Source of the DNA: Thermosynechococcaceae cyanobacterium Okahandja
Lineage (GTDB): Bacteria; Cyanobacteriota; Cyanobacteriia; Thermosynechococcales; Thermosynechococcaceae
NCBI GenBank assembly: GCA_041530395.1
Contig: CP136945.1
Location: forward strand, 620,001-684,000
DNA length: 64,000 bases
Reading direction: 5' to 3'
A program made the position numbers and the translations under genes. The number at the start of each line of letters is the position of its first letter. Position 1 is the stretch's first letter. Positions 9,388-18,300 of this stretch are shown here, one piece after another. Under the pieces are notes generated by a model. The model was not told the origin of the DNA, did no database searches, and saw nothing but the letters and a program-made list of their open reading frames with translations.

Positions 9388-10860
9388 ATGAATAAGCAGC
9401 ATTGCCTGTGGTTGATGGGTCAGTTGAGTGGGCTAGTCTTGCTGGCCACTCCGGCGGCGATCGCCCAAACGGCGCCAACTGCTGCAGACTTAATCCCCCT
9501 CAATCCAAATCCTGATCCCCTTTACTTACCCAGCCGTCCCGAGCAGGTGACCATTGACGTGGATCGCCCCATCACCTTAACCGAGGCGATTGAATTGGCA
9601 CGCCGCAACAATCGGCAGCTACAAATCCTAGAGGCGCAACTACAACAGAGCCGCGCTGTGCTCCGCCAAGCAGAGGCAGCCTTGTATCCCACTCTCTCGT
9701 TCCAAACCAGTATTAGCCGCACCGACTCGGCGGCCATTCGGCTACAAAATGCCCAAGCGCAACAAGCCTTTATTAACGCTGGCGGTGTGGGGGTGCCACC
9801 GGTGCCCCTAGATACCACAAGCAATACTTGGACGAATACCGTACAGTTGGGCTACAACCTTTTTACGTCGGGGCAGCGCGCCGGTAGTATTCAAGCGGCT
9901 CGCGAGCAGGTGCGCAATGCCGAATTCGATCTGCAACGCCAATTGGAGCAACTGCGCCAAGATGTGACTAATGATTATTACAATATCCAACAGGCAGAAG
10001 CACTGGTGCGTATTGGCCAAGCTGCCGTTCAAAACTCGGAAATTAGTTTGCGGGATGCGGTGGCGCGAGAGCGGGCGGGGTTGGGCACGCTCTTTGATGT
10101 GTTAACCGCAGAGGTACAACTGGCTAACAACCAGCAGCAGTTGGTGCAGGCCCAAAGTCAACTGCAAACGGCTCAGCGGCAGTTGGCGCAAACCCTTAGC
10201 CTGAATGATAAGGCCAATGTGCGGGCGGCAGACCCGATCCAAGTAGTGGGGGAGTGGCAACTCTCGCTGGAAGAAAGTATTAGCTTGGCCTTTCGCAACC
10301 GGGTTGAACTGGATCAACAACTGGCGCAACGGAATACGGCGTTGCAGCAGCGGCGGGTGGCCTTGGGGAACCTAGGGCCGCAACTGGTGGCGGGGGGTAG
10401 CTTTAACACCACCGATGAACTCAGCGATTCCCTTGCCCCCCGCTGGGGCTACACGGTCAGTGGCCAGATGAACCTGACCCTGTTTGATGGTGGGGTCTCC
10501 CGCGCTAGCGCTGCCCAGCAGGAAAGTTCAGCGGCGATCGCCGAGGCACAGTACGCGGCCTTTAAGAACCTGATCCGCTTTCAAGTAGAGCAAGCCTACT
10601 ACACCCTGAAGTCGAGCCAAGAGAACATTCGCACCAATGAAGTGGCGGTGCGCCAAGCCACCGAAGGACTGCGGTTGGCACGGCTGCGCTTTCAGGCGGG
10701 GATTGGTACCCAAGCGGAAGTAAGTAATGCCGAAACCTCCCTGATTCAAGCCCAAAGTAACCTGCTGAGTTCCACCATTGACTACAACCGTGCCATTGCG
10801 GCACTACAACGGTTTGTCAGTGGCTTGCCCCTGAAGCCGCAAGCAGCCACAACCCGCTAA
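9388..10860 (+). CDS. TolC-family outer-membrane efflux protein
   Basis: 490 residues from ATG 9388, which has GGGAG 6 bases upstream; a TTG 24 bases earlier is rejected. A signal peptide ([19 protein letters not shown] onward, cut near AIAQT) is followed by two OEP repeats rich in Gln and Ala heptads ([20 protein letters not shown] near 68; a second set around 305 and 410-480). TolC-like trimers form an outer-membrane beta barrel with a periplasmic alpha tunnel and serve type I secretion or RND/ABC efflux. No membrane-fusion protein or pump gene is next to it, so the substrate is unknown. The stop TAA shares its last A with the truB start codon. Confidence 0.93.
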   Translation: MNKQHCLWLMGQLSGLVLLATPAAIAQTAPTAADLIPLNPNPDPLYLPSRPEQVTIDVDRPITLTEAIELARRNNRQLQILEAQLQQSRAVLRQAEAALYPTLSFQTSISRTDSAAIRLQNAQAQQAFINAGGVGVPPVPLDTTSNTWTNTVQLGYNLFTSGQRAGSIQAAREQVRNAEFDLQRQLEQLRQDVTNDYYNIQQAEALVRIGQAAVQNSEISLRDAVARERAGLGTLFDVLTAEVQLANNQQQLVQAQSQLQTAQRQLAQTLSLNDKANVRAADPIQVVGEWQLSLEESISLAFRNRVELDQQLAQRNTALQQRRVALGNLGPQLVAGGSFNTTDELSDSLAPRWGYTVSGQMNLTLFDGGVSRASAAQQESSAAIAEAQYAAFKNLIRFQVEQAYYTLKSSQENIRTNEVAVRQATEGLRLARLRFQAGIGTQAEVSNAETSLIQAQSNLLSSTIDYNRAIAALQRFVSGLPLKPQAATTR

Positions 10861-11741
10861 TGCTGGGCTTTTTGAATCTTGATAAACCCGCAGGCTACAC
10901 CTCCCACGACTGCATTGCCCAACTGCGGCGGCAGTTAGGTTATCGGCGAATTGGCCATGGCGGAACGCTAGACCCAATGGCCACGGGGGTACTCCCGATC
11001 GCGATCGGAGCAGCCACGCGCCTCCTTCCCTATTTAGCGGATACGAAAATCTATATCGGCACCGTTCGCTTTGGCATAACCACAACCACCGACGATATTA
11101 CCGGCACGGTAGTGGCCTCTACGGCGGTGCCCCATTTAACCCTCGCCGCCATCGAGGAAGTACTGCCACAGTTTATTGGTACCATTGGGCAGCGTCCCCC
11201 CGCCTATAGCGCCATCCAAGTGGCAGGCGAACGCCTCTACAAGCGCGCCCGGGCGGGTGAGGCTGTAACCGTTCCGCTGCGTCAGGTCAGGATTCACCAG
11301 ATAACCATTCTTGACTGGACCACGGGAGATCAGCCCGAAGTGACCCTGCAAGTCCACTGCGGCTCCGGCACCTATATTCGCGCCCTTGCCCGCGATCTGG
11401 GGGAACGGCTGGGGGTGGGGGGGACCCTCTCTGGGCTGCGGCGGATTGCCAGCGGCGGTTTGGGCATTGACGAAAGCCATGCCCTAGAGGAGATCACACC
11501 GGACAACCTCCCCTTAATCTCACCGCAAGTGGTTTTGACCCATTTGCCGTGGATTGCCCTAGATGCGGCTCAAGTGACGGACTGGTACCATGGCCGCGCC
11601 CTCCAGCCGTCGAGCGATCTACCGGAACATACCCTTGTGGGGGTGACCTGTGGGGCTACCCAAGCCTGTTTGGGAATTGGCCTCTGCAACGGTACACTCC
11701 TACGGCCAAAGGTGGTGTTGCCCCCGTCAAGCCCTCCCTAG
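10860..11741 (+). CDS. truB: tRNA pseudouridine(55) synthase
   Basis: 293 residues. The N-terminus has [19 protein letters not shown] and then [14 protein letters not shown], with the catalytic Asp at residue 38. TruB isomerises U55 in the T-arm of tRNAs in the cytoplasm. The start codon overlaps the tolC stop (TAATG), so it is probably translated by reinitiation. Its own TAG stop at 11739-11741 interlocks with the TAG stop of the convergent tab2 gene through the palindrome CTAG. Confidence 0.96.
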   Translation: MLGFLNLDKPAGYTSHDCIAQLRRQLGYRRIGHGGTLDPMATGVLPIAIGAATRLLPYLADTKIYIGTVRFGITTTTDDITGTVVASTAVPHLTLAAIEEVLPQFIGTIGQRPPAYSAIQVAGERLYKRARAGEAVTVPLRQVRIHQITILDWTTGDQPEVTLQVHCGSGTYIRALARDLGERLGVGGTLSGLRRIASGGLGIDESHALEEITPDNLPLISPQVVLTHLPWIALDAAQVTDWYHGRALQPSSDLPEHTLVGVTCGATQACLGIGLCNGTLLRPKVVLPPSSPP

Positions 11742-12601
11742 GGCAGAGGGCAGTGCTGTAGTAACCAAAATCCTTGTAACTGTTCCTGCTGCGGTGTTTC
11801 CTGTACGGCAATGAAGTGCAGGCCATGACTGGTGCGACACGCTTCTATAAAGGCGTTGACCTCCTTACGCAGAGCATCGGTGCGGAGGCGGGCTAAAATC
11901 CAGCGATCGCTGGCACCACTTTCGAGAATCAGCAATGGAGTTGACTCCGCCTCAAGGGCAAGGTAGGCTGGTTCCAGCCCCGAGAGCCATCCCGCTAAGG
12001 GCAGCGCCCGCTGGGAGTAAATAATTACTCCCGGAAGGATTGTCTCCGGTGCCAATGGCAAAAAGGGTAGCGGGGGAATATCCCCAAAGGGAAGCGACCA
12101 TTCCGCAGCCGTGGCTAACTCCTGTAGGGGTAAGGCGCTGATCTGCCAGCGATCGCCCATGAGGGCGGGGGGCAACGGTTCCGGCGCCGGAGGTAACAAC
12201 TGGGGCACAGTCGCCAACTCAGCTTGATAGTTTTCTAGGCGGGGATAGAACTCGGTATGGCGCTCCTGTAACCAATGGCAGAGGGCAAAGGTGCGCCGAC
12301 TCGGCAGCATCTGCAAACCCGCCGCCTCACCGCCACGGCTAATAATACTGCTCATGGCCCGACGAAAAAAACGGATCCGATCCGGTTGAACGTCAGCGGC
12401 CAGACCAAATTGCTGCTGCCATTCCCGCAGGGCATCCCCAAGCGCCGCCTGCAACCAACGGGCATTGGCCTCCGCACCTGAACAGGTTTTACTGAACTGA
12501 AACTGCAACCGGCGATCGCATATAAGCAGTTCCCAAATTTTCTTGTTGTTTTCATCCACCACCGGGCGGGAATAAAAATCTAACTCCCAAATCCTATCCA
12601 T
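11738..12601 (-). CDS. Tab2/Atab2-like RNA-binding protein
   Basis: 287 residues. The start [20 protein letters not shown] followed by KIWELLICD is the family signature (DUF1092). Chloroplast relatives (Tab2 of Chlamydomonas, ATAB2 of Arabidopsis) bind A/U-rich leaders of photosystem mRNAs, notably psaB, and promote their translation; the cyanobacterial role is presumed related. No membrane segment or signal peptide is visible, so it should be cytoplasmic. It stands alone, convergent with truB (4-base stop overlap) and divergent from amt. Confidence 0.88.
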   Translation of the reverse strand: MDRIWELDFYSRPVVDENNKKIWELLICDRRLQFQFSKTCSGAEANARWLQAALGDALREWQQQFGLAADVQPDRIRFFRRAMSSIISRGGEAAGLQMLPSRRTFALCHWLQERHTEFYPRLENYQAELATVPQLLPPAPEPLPPALMGDRWQISALPLQELATAAEWSLPFGDIPPLPFLPLAPETILPGVIIYSQRALPLAGWLSGLEPAYLALEAESTPLLILESGASDRWILARLRTDALRKEVNAFIEACRTSHGLHFIAVQETPQQEQLQGFWLLQHCPLP

Positions 12602-12687
12602 TCACACCCAACCAGAGAAAAAGGTGACCGACAACCGTTACAGGGTTGCCTTCCCTAGGATAGGCGGTTTTAGTAGCACAGGTAAAT

Positions 12688-12701
12688 GTATAACGTGATA
12701 C
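12688..12701 (+). promoter_or_regulatory. NtcA-binding site upstream of the ammonium transporter
   Basis: The sequence GTATAACGTGATAC matches the NtcA palindrome GTA-N8-TAC exactly. It is 193 bases before the amt ATG. NtcA, the cyanobacterial nitrogen regulator, normally activates amt genes from such boxes placed about 22 bases before the -10. At that distance there is TGCAAT (12724-12729), a poor -10, so the exact promoter is uncertain. Confidence 0.65.
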
Positions 12702-12894
12702 AGATTTCAGGGGGTAGAACTGGTGCAATCAAAGGTTAACTGCGGGTAAACGCTTAATTTTAACTTAAGCCGACCAATGGCCATGATTTTTTGTTGTGCT
12801 GTTGCACCGCCTGTGGGGTTGCCCGCTGCGAAGTCTCCTCCGCCGAACTTGTTTGCAAGCCTTGTCTTTTGTCCATCCGTTGAGAACGAAAGCG

Positions 12895-14325
12895 ATGTCC
12901 AAGTTAAAACTGAAACGTGCTAGACGGCAAAAGCGGCCGTTGCTAGACTGGCAACCGAATTTCCGCTGGCGATCGCCAGCCCTTGTGGCCTGTGTGCCCC
13001 TTGCCCTGATTATTGTTGCTGTTTGGGGAGTTGCCGCACAGGCGCAGGATGAACCCCTGACCCCCGAGTATGTGCAAGGGGTACTCAATAGTATTTGGGT
13101 GTTTATTGCTGCCATCCTCGTGATTTTCATGAACGCTGGCTTCGGGATGCTGGAAACCGGCTTCTGTCGCCAGAAAAACGCCGTGAACATCCTCTCGAAA
13201 AACCTGATTGTCTTTGCCTTGGCGACGCTGGCCTACTGGGCGATTGGTTTTTCCTTTATGTTTGGCACTGAAGGGAATGGCTTTATTGGCTTAGGGGGCT
13301 TTTTCCTCAGCAGTGACAATCCCGAAACCTACGGACTCGATCCGTTCCCAGAAGGGTTAGTGATTCCGGTGGCCTTTTTGTTCCAAGCTGCCTTTGCCGG
13401 TACCGCCGCCACAATTGTCTCTGGGGCAGTGGCTGAACGGATTAAGTTTGTTGACTTTTTAATTTTTAGCCTGCTGCTGACGGGGATTTCCTACCCCATT
13501 ACCGGTCACTGGGTGTGGGGTGGCGGTCTGCTTTCAGACATTGCCTTTCTGGGTGAAGGTGTCGCCTTTTCTGACTTTGCCGGCTCTACGGTGGTGCACG
13601 CCGTAGGGGGCTGGGCGGCGCTAATGGGGGCTGCCTTCCTTGGGCCGCGGCTTGGCAAGTATGCCGCCGATGGCACGCCCCAAGCCTTACCGGGTCACAA
13701 CATGGGCTTTGCCATGCTCGGTTGCCTCATCCTCTGGATTGGTTGGTTTGGCTTTAACCCCGGCTCTGAACTTGCAGCCAATGAAGCGGTGCCCTACATT
13801 GCGGTAACGACGAACCTAGCCGCTGCCGCAGGAGGGGTTGCGGCCACCATTACCGCTTGGGTGGTCATTGGCAAGCCTGATCTGTCGATGATTATTAACG
13901 GTATTCTTGCAGGACTGGTCTCGATTACGGCACCCTGTGCAGGGGTATCCTATTGGAGCGCCGTGATTATTGGTGCCATTGGTGGCGTGATTGTTGTTTA
14001 CTCTGTCCTCTTCTTTGACCGGATTAAAATTGATGACCCGGTGGGTGCCACCTCGGTTCACTTAGTCTGTGGGACGTGGGGAACTCTGGCGGTGGGTCTG
14101 TTCGATAAAGAATTAGGGTTGCTGACAGGTCATGGTGTGACCCAACTGATTGCCCAAATCATTGGCATCTTAACGGTTGGTGGTTTCACCGTCCTGCTGA
14201 CGAGCATCTTCTGGATTACGCTCAAGTCAACCCTTGGCATTCGCGTGTCGGAAGAAGAAGAGCTAAAAGGTTTAGATATTGGCGAACACGGCATGGAAGC
14301 TTACAGTGGCTTCCTGAAGGAATAG
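12895..14325 (+). CDS. amt: Ammonium transporter (Amt/MEP/Rh family)
   Basis: 476 residues from ATG 12895. The frame stays open for 99 bases upstream, but [13 protein letters not shown] is the more natural N-terminus. A basic segment is followed by a hydrophobic stretch and AQAQDEP, a likely cleavable signal or first helix, as in cyanobacterial Amt1. The 11-helix core includes [19 protein letters not shown], the [15 protein letters not shown] segment, the conserved His in [16 protein letters not shown] and a second in [13 protein letters not shown]. The trimer imports ammonium across the plasma membrane when it is scarce. The NtcA box at 12688-12701 points to induction under nitrogen limitation; a strong terminator follows. 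No glnB/glnK lies next to it. Confidence 0.96.
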   Translation: MSKLKLKRARRQKRPLLDWQPNFRWRSPALVACVPLALIIVAVWGVAAQAQDEPLTPEYVQGVLNSIWVFIAAILVIFMNAGFGMLETGFCRQKNAVNILSKNLIVFALATLAYWAIGFSFMFGTEGNGFIGLGGFFLSSDNPETYGLDPFPEGLVIPVAFLFQAAFAGTAATIVSGAVAERIKFVDFLIFSLLLTGISYPITGHWVWGGGLLSDIAFLGEGVAFSDFAGSTVVHAVGGWAALMGAAFLGPRLGKYAADGTPQALPGHNMGFAMLGCLILWIGWFGFNPGSELAANEAVPYIAVTTNLAAAAGGVAATITAWVVIGKPDLSMIINGILAGLVSITAPCAGVSYWSAVIIGAIGGVIVVYSVLFFDRIKIDDPVGATSVHLVCGTWGTLAVGLFDKELGLLTGHGVTQLIAQIIGILTVGGFTVLLTSIFWITLKSTLGIRVSEEEELKGLDIGEHGMEAYSGFLKE

Positions 14326-14391
14326 CCGGCCAACACAAGTTTGGGGTTACACCACATTGGTGGTTGACCCCATTGCCCTAGGTGGTTTTTG

Positions 14392-14419
14392 CTGTCCTCC
14401 TCCAGAGGGCAGTTTTTTT
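14392..14419 (+). terminator. Rho-independent terminator after amt
   Basis: CTGTCCTC (14392-14399) pairs with GAGGGCAG (14405-14412) with one G-U pair, then seven T follow. It lies between amt and the convergent dipeptidase gene. Confidence 0.8.
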
Positions 14420-14423
14420 ATGG

Positions 14424-15137
14424 TTAGAGCAGGTCGGCGCGACCGTAGCGAGCCACGATGTCTAATTGTCCGGTTTGCGGCTGGGTTTGCCAAGCCCATA
14501 ACTGATCCCCAAGGGAAAAGTGCCACCACTCGTTGGGGTGGCGTTGAAAGCCAGCAGCGCGCATGGCTTCGTAGAGAATTTGGCGGCGCATGGCAACGGC
14601 GGCGGCATTGGCAAGGTGCGGGTGACGATCGTAAAAGTCGGGGTAGGAACGCTCCGATAGCTCATCAATCTCCCCGCCCATATCTAAGAGGTTTCCTGCC
14701 CCATCCACAAGGGTGAGATCGACTGCTGCCCCCGTGCTGTGGGGGGGCGGCTGCTGCGGGTCCAAATTGGGGACGGCCCAAAACAAATAGACCTGCTCCC
14801 ATAACTGATCGGCAAGGGAGGCAGGAATCTGTTGCGGCTCAAGACCCTGTTGGCGACACAATTGCTCAAAGGTGTAGTCCACCATAAACTGCTGCACGGC
14901 AACGGGGCGGTAGGCATCAAAAATAGCTAATTGCCAACCGTGGGCTGCTAGCTGGGCTTGCGCCTGCTCAAGGGCGGCAATGACCCCTACCCGTAGCCAA
15001 AAGGGCGAAGCTGCACCGTAGGGGGCACCCACCTGTTCGTAGGGATGGGGCATTAAACGGACAAACCCCTTGGGAATGGGGGCAAGGGGTTCACCGCACT
15101 CGTGGATGGGAATGTGGCTGTAGGGCTTGGCTGGCAT
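14424..15137 (-). CDS. D-alanyl-D-alanine dipeptidase (VanX/DdpX-like)
   Basis: 237 residues. Zinc-enzyme motifs of the peptidase M15D group are present: FDAYRPVAVQ, the HSTGAAVDLTL segment carrying the first His and Asp, and NEWWHFSLGD with the catalytic Glu and last His near 205-210. The enzyme splits D-Ala-D-Ala. In bacteria without van clusters it recycles cell-wall dipeptide; no other van gene is present here, so resistance is not implied. No signal peptide is evident. It follows psb27 on the same strand after 29 bases. Confidence 0.9.
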   Translation of the reverse strand: MPAKPYSHIPIHECGEPLAPIPKGFVRLMPHPYEQVGAPYGAASPFWLRVGVIAALEQAQAQLAAHGWQLAIFDAYRPVAVQQFMVDYTFEQLCRQQGLEPQQIPASLADQLWEQVYLFWAVPNLDPQQPPPHSTGAAVDLTLVDGAGNLLDMGGEIDELSERSYPDFYDRHPHLANAAAVAMRRQILYEAMRAAGFQRHPNEWWHFSLGDQLWAWQTQPQTGQLDIVARYGRADLL

Positions 15138-15166
15138 CTAAACCGGCCCGACAATAGGCTAGTGAT

Positions 15167-15571
15167 CTAGCTATTGGCTTCCCGCTCTAGGGCCAACTCC
15201 ACCTGCTTGAATTCCTGCTCTAGGCGAGCCTTTAATTTTTCAGGCAGGGGACGGTTAGGATAAGAGCTATAGTGCCCCGCAAGGGAGTTGAGCGCCGTTT
15301 GCATGGTGGTGAAGGAGGCTAAGGAGCGCAGGGACTCATCCCGACGATACAAGGCAAAGAAGTCGTTCAGTTTTTTGCGGGCATCCGCTTGGGCGGCTTT
15401 TTTGTTGGGGTCAGTGTCCGGTAGGGCGATCGCCTCGCGCAGACTGCCAATCAACGTCAACGTATCCTGACGAAAGTTACCCGTCAAGCCTGCGGGCACG
15501 TTCGCACAACTGGTGAGCAAGAGAGAAAAACTGAGAACAATGGCGCAAACCGCTGCCCAAAAACGCTTCAT
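15167..15571 (-). CDS. psb27: Photosystem II assembly lipoprotein Psb27
   Basis: 134 residues from ATG at 15571. The lipoprotein signal ends LLLTSC with the lipid-bearing Cys at 22. The mature part is a four-helix-bundle protein (GLTGNFRQDTLTLIGSLREA, YRRDESLRSLASF, HYSSYPNRPLPEKLKARLEQ). Length and wording agree closely with the T. elongatus protein as I remember it. Psb27 binds CP43 on the lumenal side of immature photosystem II and keeps the Mn cluster site free during assembly and repair. It heads a possible unit with the dipeptidase; the frame continues upstream to 15616, but those residues would spoil the signal peptide. Confidence 0.96.
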   Translation of the reverse strand: MKRFWAAVCAIVLSFSLLLTSCANVPAGLTGNFRQDTLTLIGSLREAIALPDTDPNKKAAQADARKKLNDFFALYRRDESLRSLASFTTMQTALNSLAGHYSSYPNRPLPEKLKARLEQEFKQVELALEREANS

Positions 15572-15711
15572 ACAAAACCCCAAGAACAGTCCTGCACCGT
15601 TGCAGTGACGGCGCATGGTGTCAATTTTAACCTATGGTGGCGGGGACTAGGGAGATGCCTCTGCGGCGATGGATACCTTACCTTGTGGCAGCGGCCCGCG
15701 GGCGATGTGCA

Positions 15712-15741
15712 TTGACAATTCAAGATAAATTGAAATAACGT
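15712..15741 (+). promoter_or_regulatory. Promoter with ArsR-like operator for the GAPDH-arsJ operon
   Basis: A perfect TTGACA (15712-15717) is followed after 18 bases by TAACGT (15736-15741). Between them lies TTCAA-GATAAA-TTGAA (15719-15734), an exact 5-bp inverted repeat with a 6-base spacer, the general form of an ArsR/SmtB-family operator. A repressor bound there would cover the polymerase site. No arsR-like gene is in the window, so the regulator would act from elsewhere. Regulator identity is inference. Confidence 0.5.
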
Positions 15742-15768
15742 AGGTAATGATCTGCTGGGGCAGCCACC

Positions 15769-16773
15769 ATGGGCATTGGAGTTGGCATTAACGGCTTTGG
15801 GCGTATTGGCCGCTTAGTGTTACGCGCTGCATGGGGTTGGCCTGAACTAGAGTTCCGCCACATTAACGAAGTGAAGGGAGGCACAGCCGCTGCTGCCCAC
15901 CTGCTGGAATTTGACTCGGTGCATGGTCGCTGGCCTCAGGCCATTGCTGCCCAGGAAGGGGCGATCGCCATCGGGGAGCAGAAAATTACCTTTTCAGAAG
16001 CAAAAAGCCCGGGAGAGGTTCCCTGGGGCGATCTTGGGGTCGAGATTGTGCTGGAGTGCTCTGGCAAGTTCCGTACCCCTGAGCAGTTAGCCCCCTACCT
16101 TGCTACGGGGGTCAAAAAAGTGATTGTGGCAGCCCCCGTCAAGGAAAAAGCCCTCAATATCGTCATGGGAGTGAACCATCACCAATACGATCCCCATACT
16201 CATCATCTTCTCACCGCCGCCTCCTGCACCACCAACTGCCTTGCTCCCGTTGTTAAGGTAATCCACGAAGCATTAGGTATTCGCCACGGCCTTATAACCA
16301 CGATTCATGATGTCACCAACACCCAGGTCGATGCCCCCCATAAAGACTTACGCCGCGCCCGCTCAAGCCTGATGTCCCTGATTCCCACAACGACCGGGTC
16401 TGCCACCGCCATTGGCCTGATCTACCCTGAATTGCAGGGAAAGCTCAACGGCTTAGCGGTACGGGTGCCCCTCTTAAACGCCTCTCTCACCGACTGTGTG
16501 TTTGAAGTGAGCCGTGCCACCACAGTGGCAGAAGTGAACCACGCCCTCAAGACGGCTGCCGCAGGAGTGCTGAAGGGAATTCTGGGCTATGAAGAACGGC
16601 CGCTGGTGTCCATTGACTATTGTAACGATCCGCGATCCGGTATCGTGGATGCCCCCTCAACCCTTGTGGTGGATGAGACTCAGGTTAAAATTCTGGCTTG
16701 GTATGACAACGAGTGGGGCTACAGTCACCGCATGGCTGAACTGGCTCGCCTTGTGGCAACAACCCTTCCCTAA
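15769..16773 (+). CDS. ArsJ-associated glyceraldehyde-3-phosphate dehydrogenase
   Basis: 334 residues, a complete GAPDH: NAD-binding [17 protein letters not shown] at the N-terminus, catalytic Cys153 in [12 protein letters not shown], base His180, and [11 protein letters not shown] near the end. The wording ([21 protein letters not shown]) resembles the GAPDH subgroup found beside arsJ, not the Calvin-cycle or glycolytic enzymes. Those enzymes use arsenate in place of phosphate and make 1-arseno-3-phosphoglycerate, which ArsJ exports. arsJ starts 18 bases downstream, so the two form an operon. The ribosome site is weak (GGGG about 8 bases before ATG). Cofactor preference cannot be settled by eye. 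Confidence 0.88.
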   Translation: MGIGVGINGFGRIGRLVLRAAWGWPELEFRHINEVKGGTAAAAHLLEFDSVHGRWPQAIAAQEGAIAIGEQKITFSEAKSPGEVPWGDLGVEIVLECSGKFRTPEQLAPYLATGVKKVIVAAPVKEKALNIVMGVNHHQYDPHTHHLLTAASCTTNCLAPVVKVIHEALGIRHGLITTIHDVTNTQVDAPHKDLRRARSSLMSLIPTTTGSATAIGLIYPELQGKLNGLAVRVPLLNASLTDCVFEVSRATTVAEVNHALKTAAAGVLKGILGYEERPLVSIDYCNDPRSGIVDAPSTLVVDETQVKILAWYDNEWGYSHRMAELARLVATTLP

Positions 16774-16791
16774 GCGTCAGGAGACCTCACG

Positions 16792-18045
16792 ATGGCCGCT
16801 TCCACGAGTGTCCGCAATTACATGATCGTTACCCTAGCCTACTGGGGATTTACGGTCACCGATGGCGCGCTGCGAATGCTGGTGTTGCTCTACTTTAACC
16901 AGATTGGCTACACGCCACTAGAAATTGCCTTTCTGTTCTTGTTTTATGAAATTTTTGGGGTTGTTACTAATTTTTTAGGCGGCTGGATTGGCTCCCGCCT
17001 CGGCTTAAACGTGACTCTGTACGCGGGCATTGGCCTGCAGGTGGTTTCCTTAATCCTCCTTACACCTCTGAGTCAGGCATGGCCGCTCTGGTTTGCCATT
17101 CCCTACGTGATGGCGGCGCAAGCCCTCTCGGGCGTGGCCAAGGATTTAACCAAAATGAGTTCCAAGAGTGCCATTCGCTTGGTGGTGCCCCAAGAGGCGG
17201 AGTCCCGCTTGTTTAAGTGGGTGGCGGTGTTAACTGGCTCTAAAAATGCCCTGAAAGGGGTTGGCTTTTTTGTCGGTAGTGTGCTGTTAACGGTGTTCGG
17301 CTTTGCCCCCGCCCTCTGGATAATGGCGATCGCCCTGATGTTCATTTTGCTCAGCGGCCTGCTCCTGCCTCGCGGTATGGGCAAAATTAAAACGAAGGTG
17401 AAGTTTCGCCAACTCTTTTCTAAAAGTAAGGCCATTAATATCCTCTCAGCAGCCCGTTTCTTCTTATTTGGGGCGCGGGATGTCTGGTTTGTGGTAGGCT
17501 TGCCGGTGTTCCTGCAAAGTGTGCTGGGGTGGTCGTTTTATCAGGTGGGGGGCTTTTTAGCGTTGTGGGTCATTGGCTATGGAGCGGTGCAATCTTCGGC
17601 ACCAGTACTCTTGCGCTACCTCAATCGTGGGCGATCGCCGCGGGCGGCCACCATTCAATTTTGGACATTTACCCTCACCCTTGTGCCAGCGGTCATTGCC
17701 CTTGGCCTCATGAGCGGTTGGAACCCTAACGCCGTCATTATTGGCGGGCTATTGCTGTTTGGTCTAATTTTTGCCATGAACTCGGCGGTGCATTCCTACC
17801 TTGTGTTGACCTACACCGATGATGAAAAAGTAGCGCTCAACGTTGGCTTTTACTATATGGCCAATTCTGGTGGGCGGCTGGCCGGCACCGTTCTGTCTGG
17901 TTTGGTGTATCAACTTTGGGGGTTGGTGGGGTGTCTGTGGGTGTCGATGGTCTTTGTGCTGTGCGCCGGGGTCATTTCCCTGAAACTAGAGGACCCAAAA
18001 CCCTCCCAACCCTCCGTTTCATTTGCGGTAGGGGATGCAGACTAG
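16792..18045 (+). CDS. arsJ: Organoarsenical efflux MFS transporter ArsJ
   Basis: 417 residues with about 12 hydrophobic segments, an MFS permease. The N-terminus (NYMIVTLAYWGFTVTDGALR) and the cytoplasmic segment (AKDLTKMSSKSAIRLVVP) are typical of ArsJ. It extrudes 1-arseno-3-phosphoglycerate, made by the adjacent GAPDH, whose breakdown outside the cell releases arsenate; the pair therefore gives arsenate resistance without reduction to arsenite. An AGGAGA ribosome site precedes the ATG. Further co-directional genes (DUF2839, dacB) follow after 41 bases and are probably unrelated in function. Confidence 0.9.
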   Translation: MAASTSVRNYMIVTLAYWGFTVTDGALRMLVLLYFNQIGYTPLEIAFLFLFYEIFGVVTNFLGGWIGSRLGLNVTLYAGIGLQVVSLILLTPLSQAWPLWFAIPYVMAAQALSGVAKDLTKMSSKSAIRLVVPQEAESRLFKWVAVLTGSKNALKGVGFFVGSVLLTVFGFAPALWIMAIALMFILLSGLLLPRGMGKIKTKVKFRQLFSKSKAINILSAARFFLFGARDVWFVVGLPVFLQSVLGWSFYQVGGFLALWVIGYGAVQSSAPVLLRYLNRGRSPRAATIQFWTFTLTLVPAVIALGLMSGWNPNAVIIGGLLLFGLIFAMNSAVHSYLVLTYTDDEKVALNVGFYYMANSGGRLAGTVLSGLVYQLWGLVGCLWVSMVFVLCAGVISLKLEDPKPSQPSVSFAVGDAD

Positions 18046-18086
18046 GGTAGGATCAGAAGCCAGAGCAACCCAACGAGGAGAGACAG

Positions 18087-18293
18087 ATGGGGGAAGCAAA
18101 ACGGCGGAAGGACTCCCTAGGGGAAAACTACGGCAAAGAAAAAAGCAGTTGGTTGCAAAAGGAGCAACTGGTGCTGCTGCAAAAATGGATGACTCGCGGC
18201 ACCTGGGTGGGGATTGGTCTTCTGGTGGTAATTTGGCTAACTGTTCGTTTTATTGGCCCTAGTTTAGGCTGGTGGCAGTTAGCGGCAAACTAG
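18087..18293 (+). CDS. DUF2839 small membrane protein
   Basis: 68 residues. MGEAKRRKDSLGENYGKEK is the conserved opening of DUF2839, a cyanobacteria-specific family. A single hydrophobic segment (about 41-58, VGIGLLVVIWLTVRFIG) suggests one membrane span with the basic part in the cytoplasm. GAGGAGAGACAG precedes the ATG. Function unknown. It lies 41 bases after arsJ and 7 before dacB. Confidence 0.85.
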   Translation: MGEAKRRKDSLGENYGKEKSSWLQKEQLVLLQKWMTRGTWVGIGLLVVIWLTVRFIGPSLGWWQLAAN

Positions 18294-18300
18294 AGGCACG

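Noticed and set aside
14344-14371. GGTTACACCACATTGGTGGTTGACC dyad after amt
   Set aside because: Imperfect pairing; the stronger hairpin at 14392-14419 with T7 accounts for termination.
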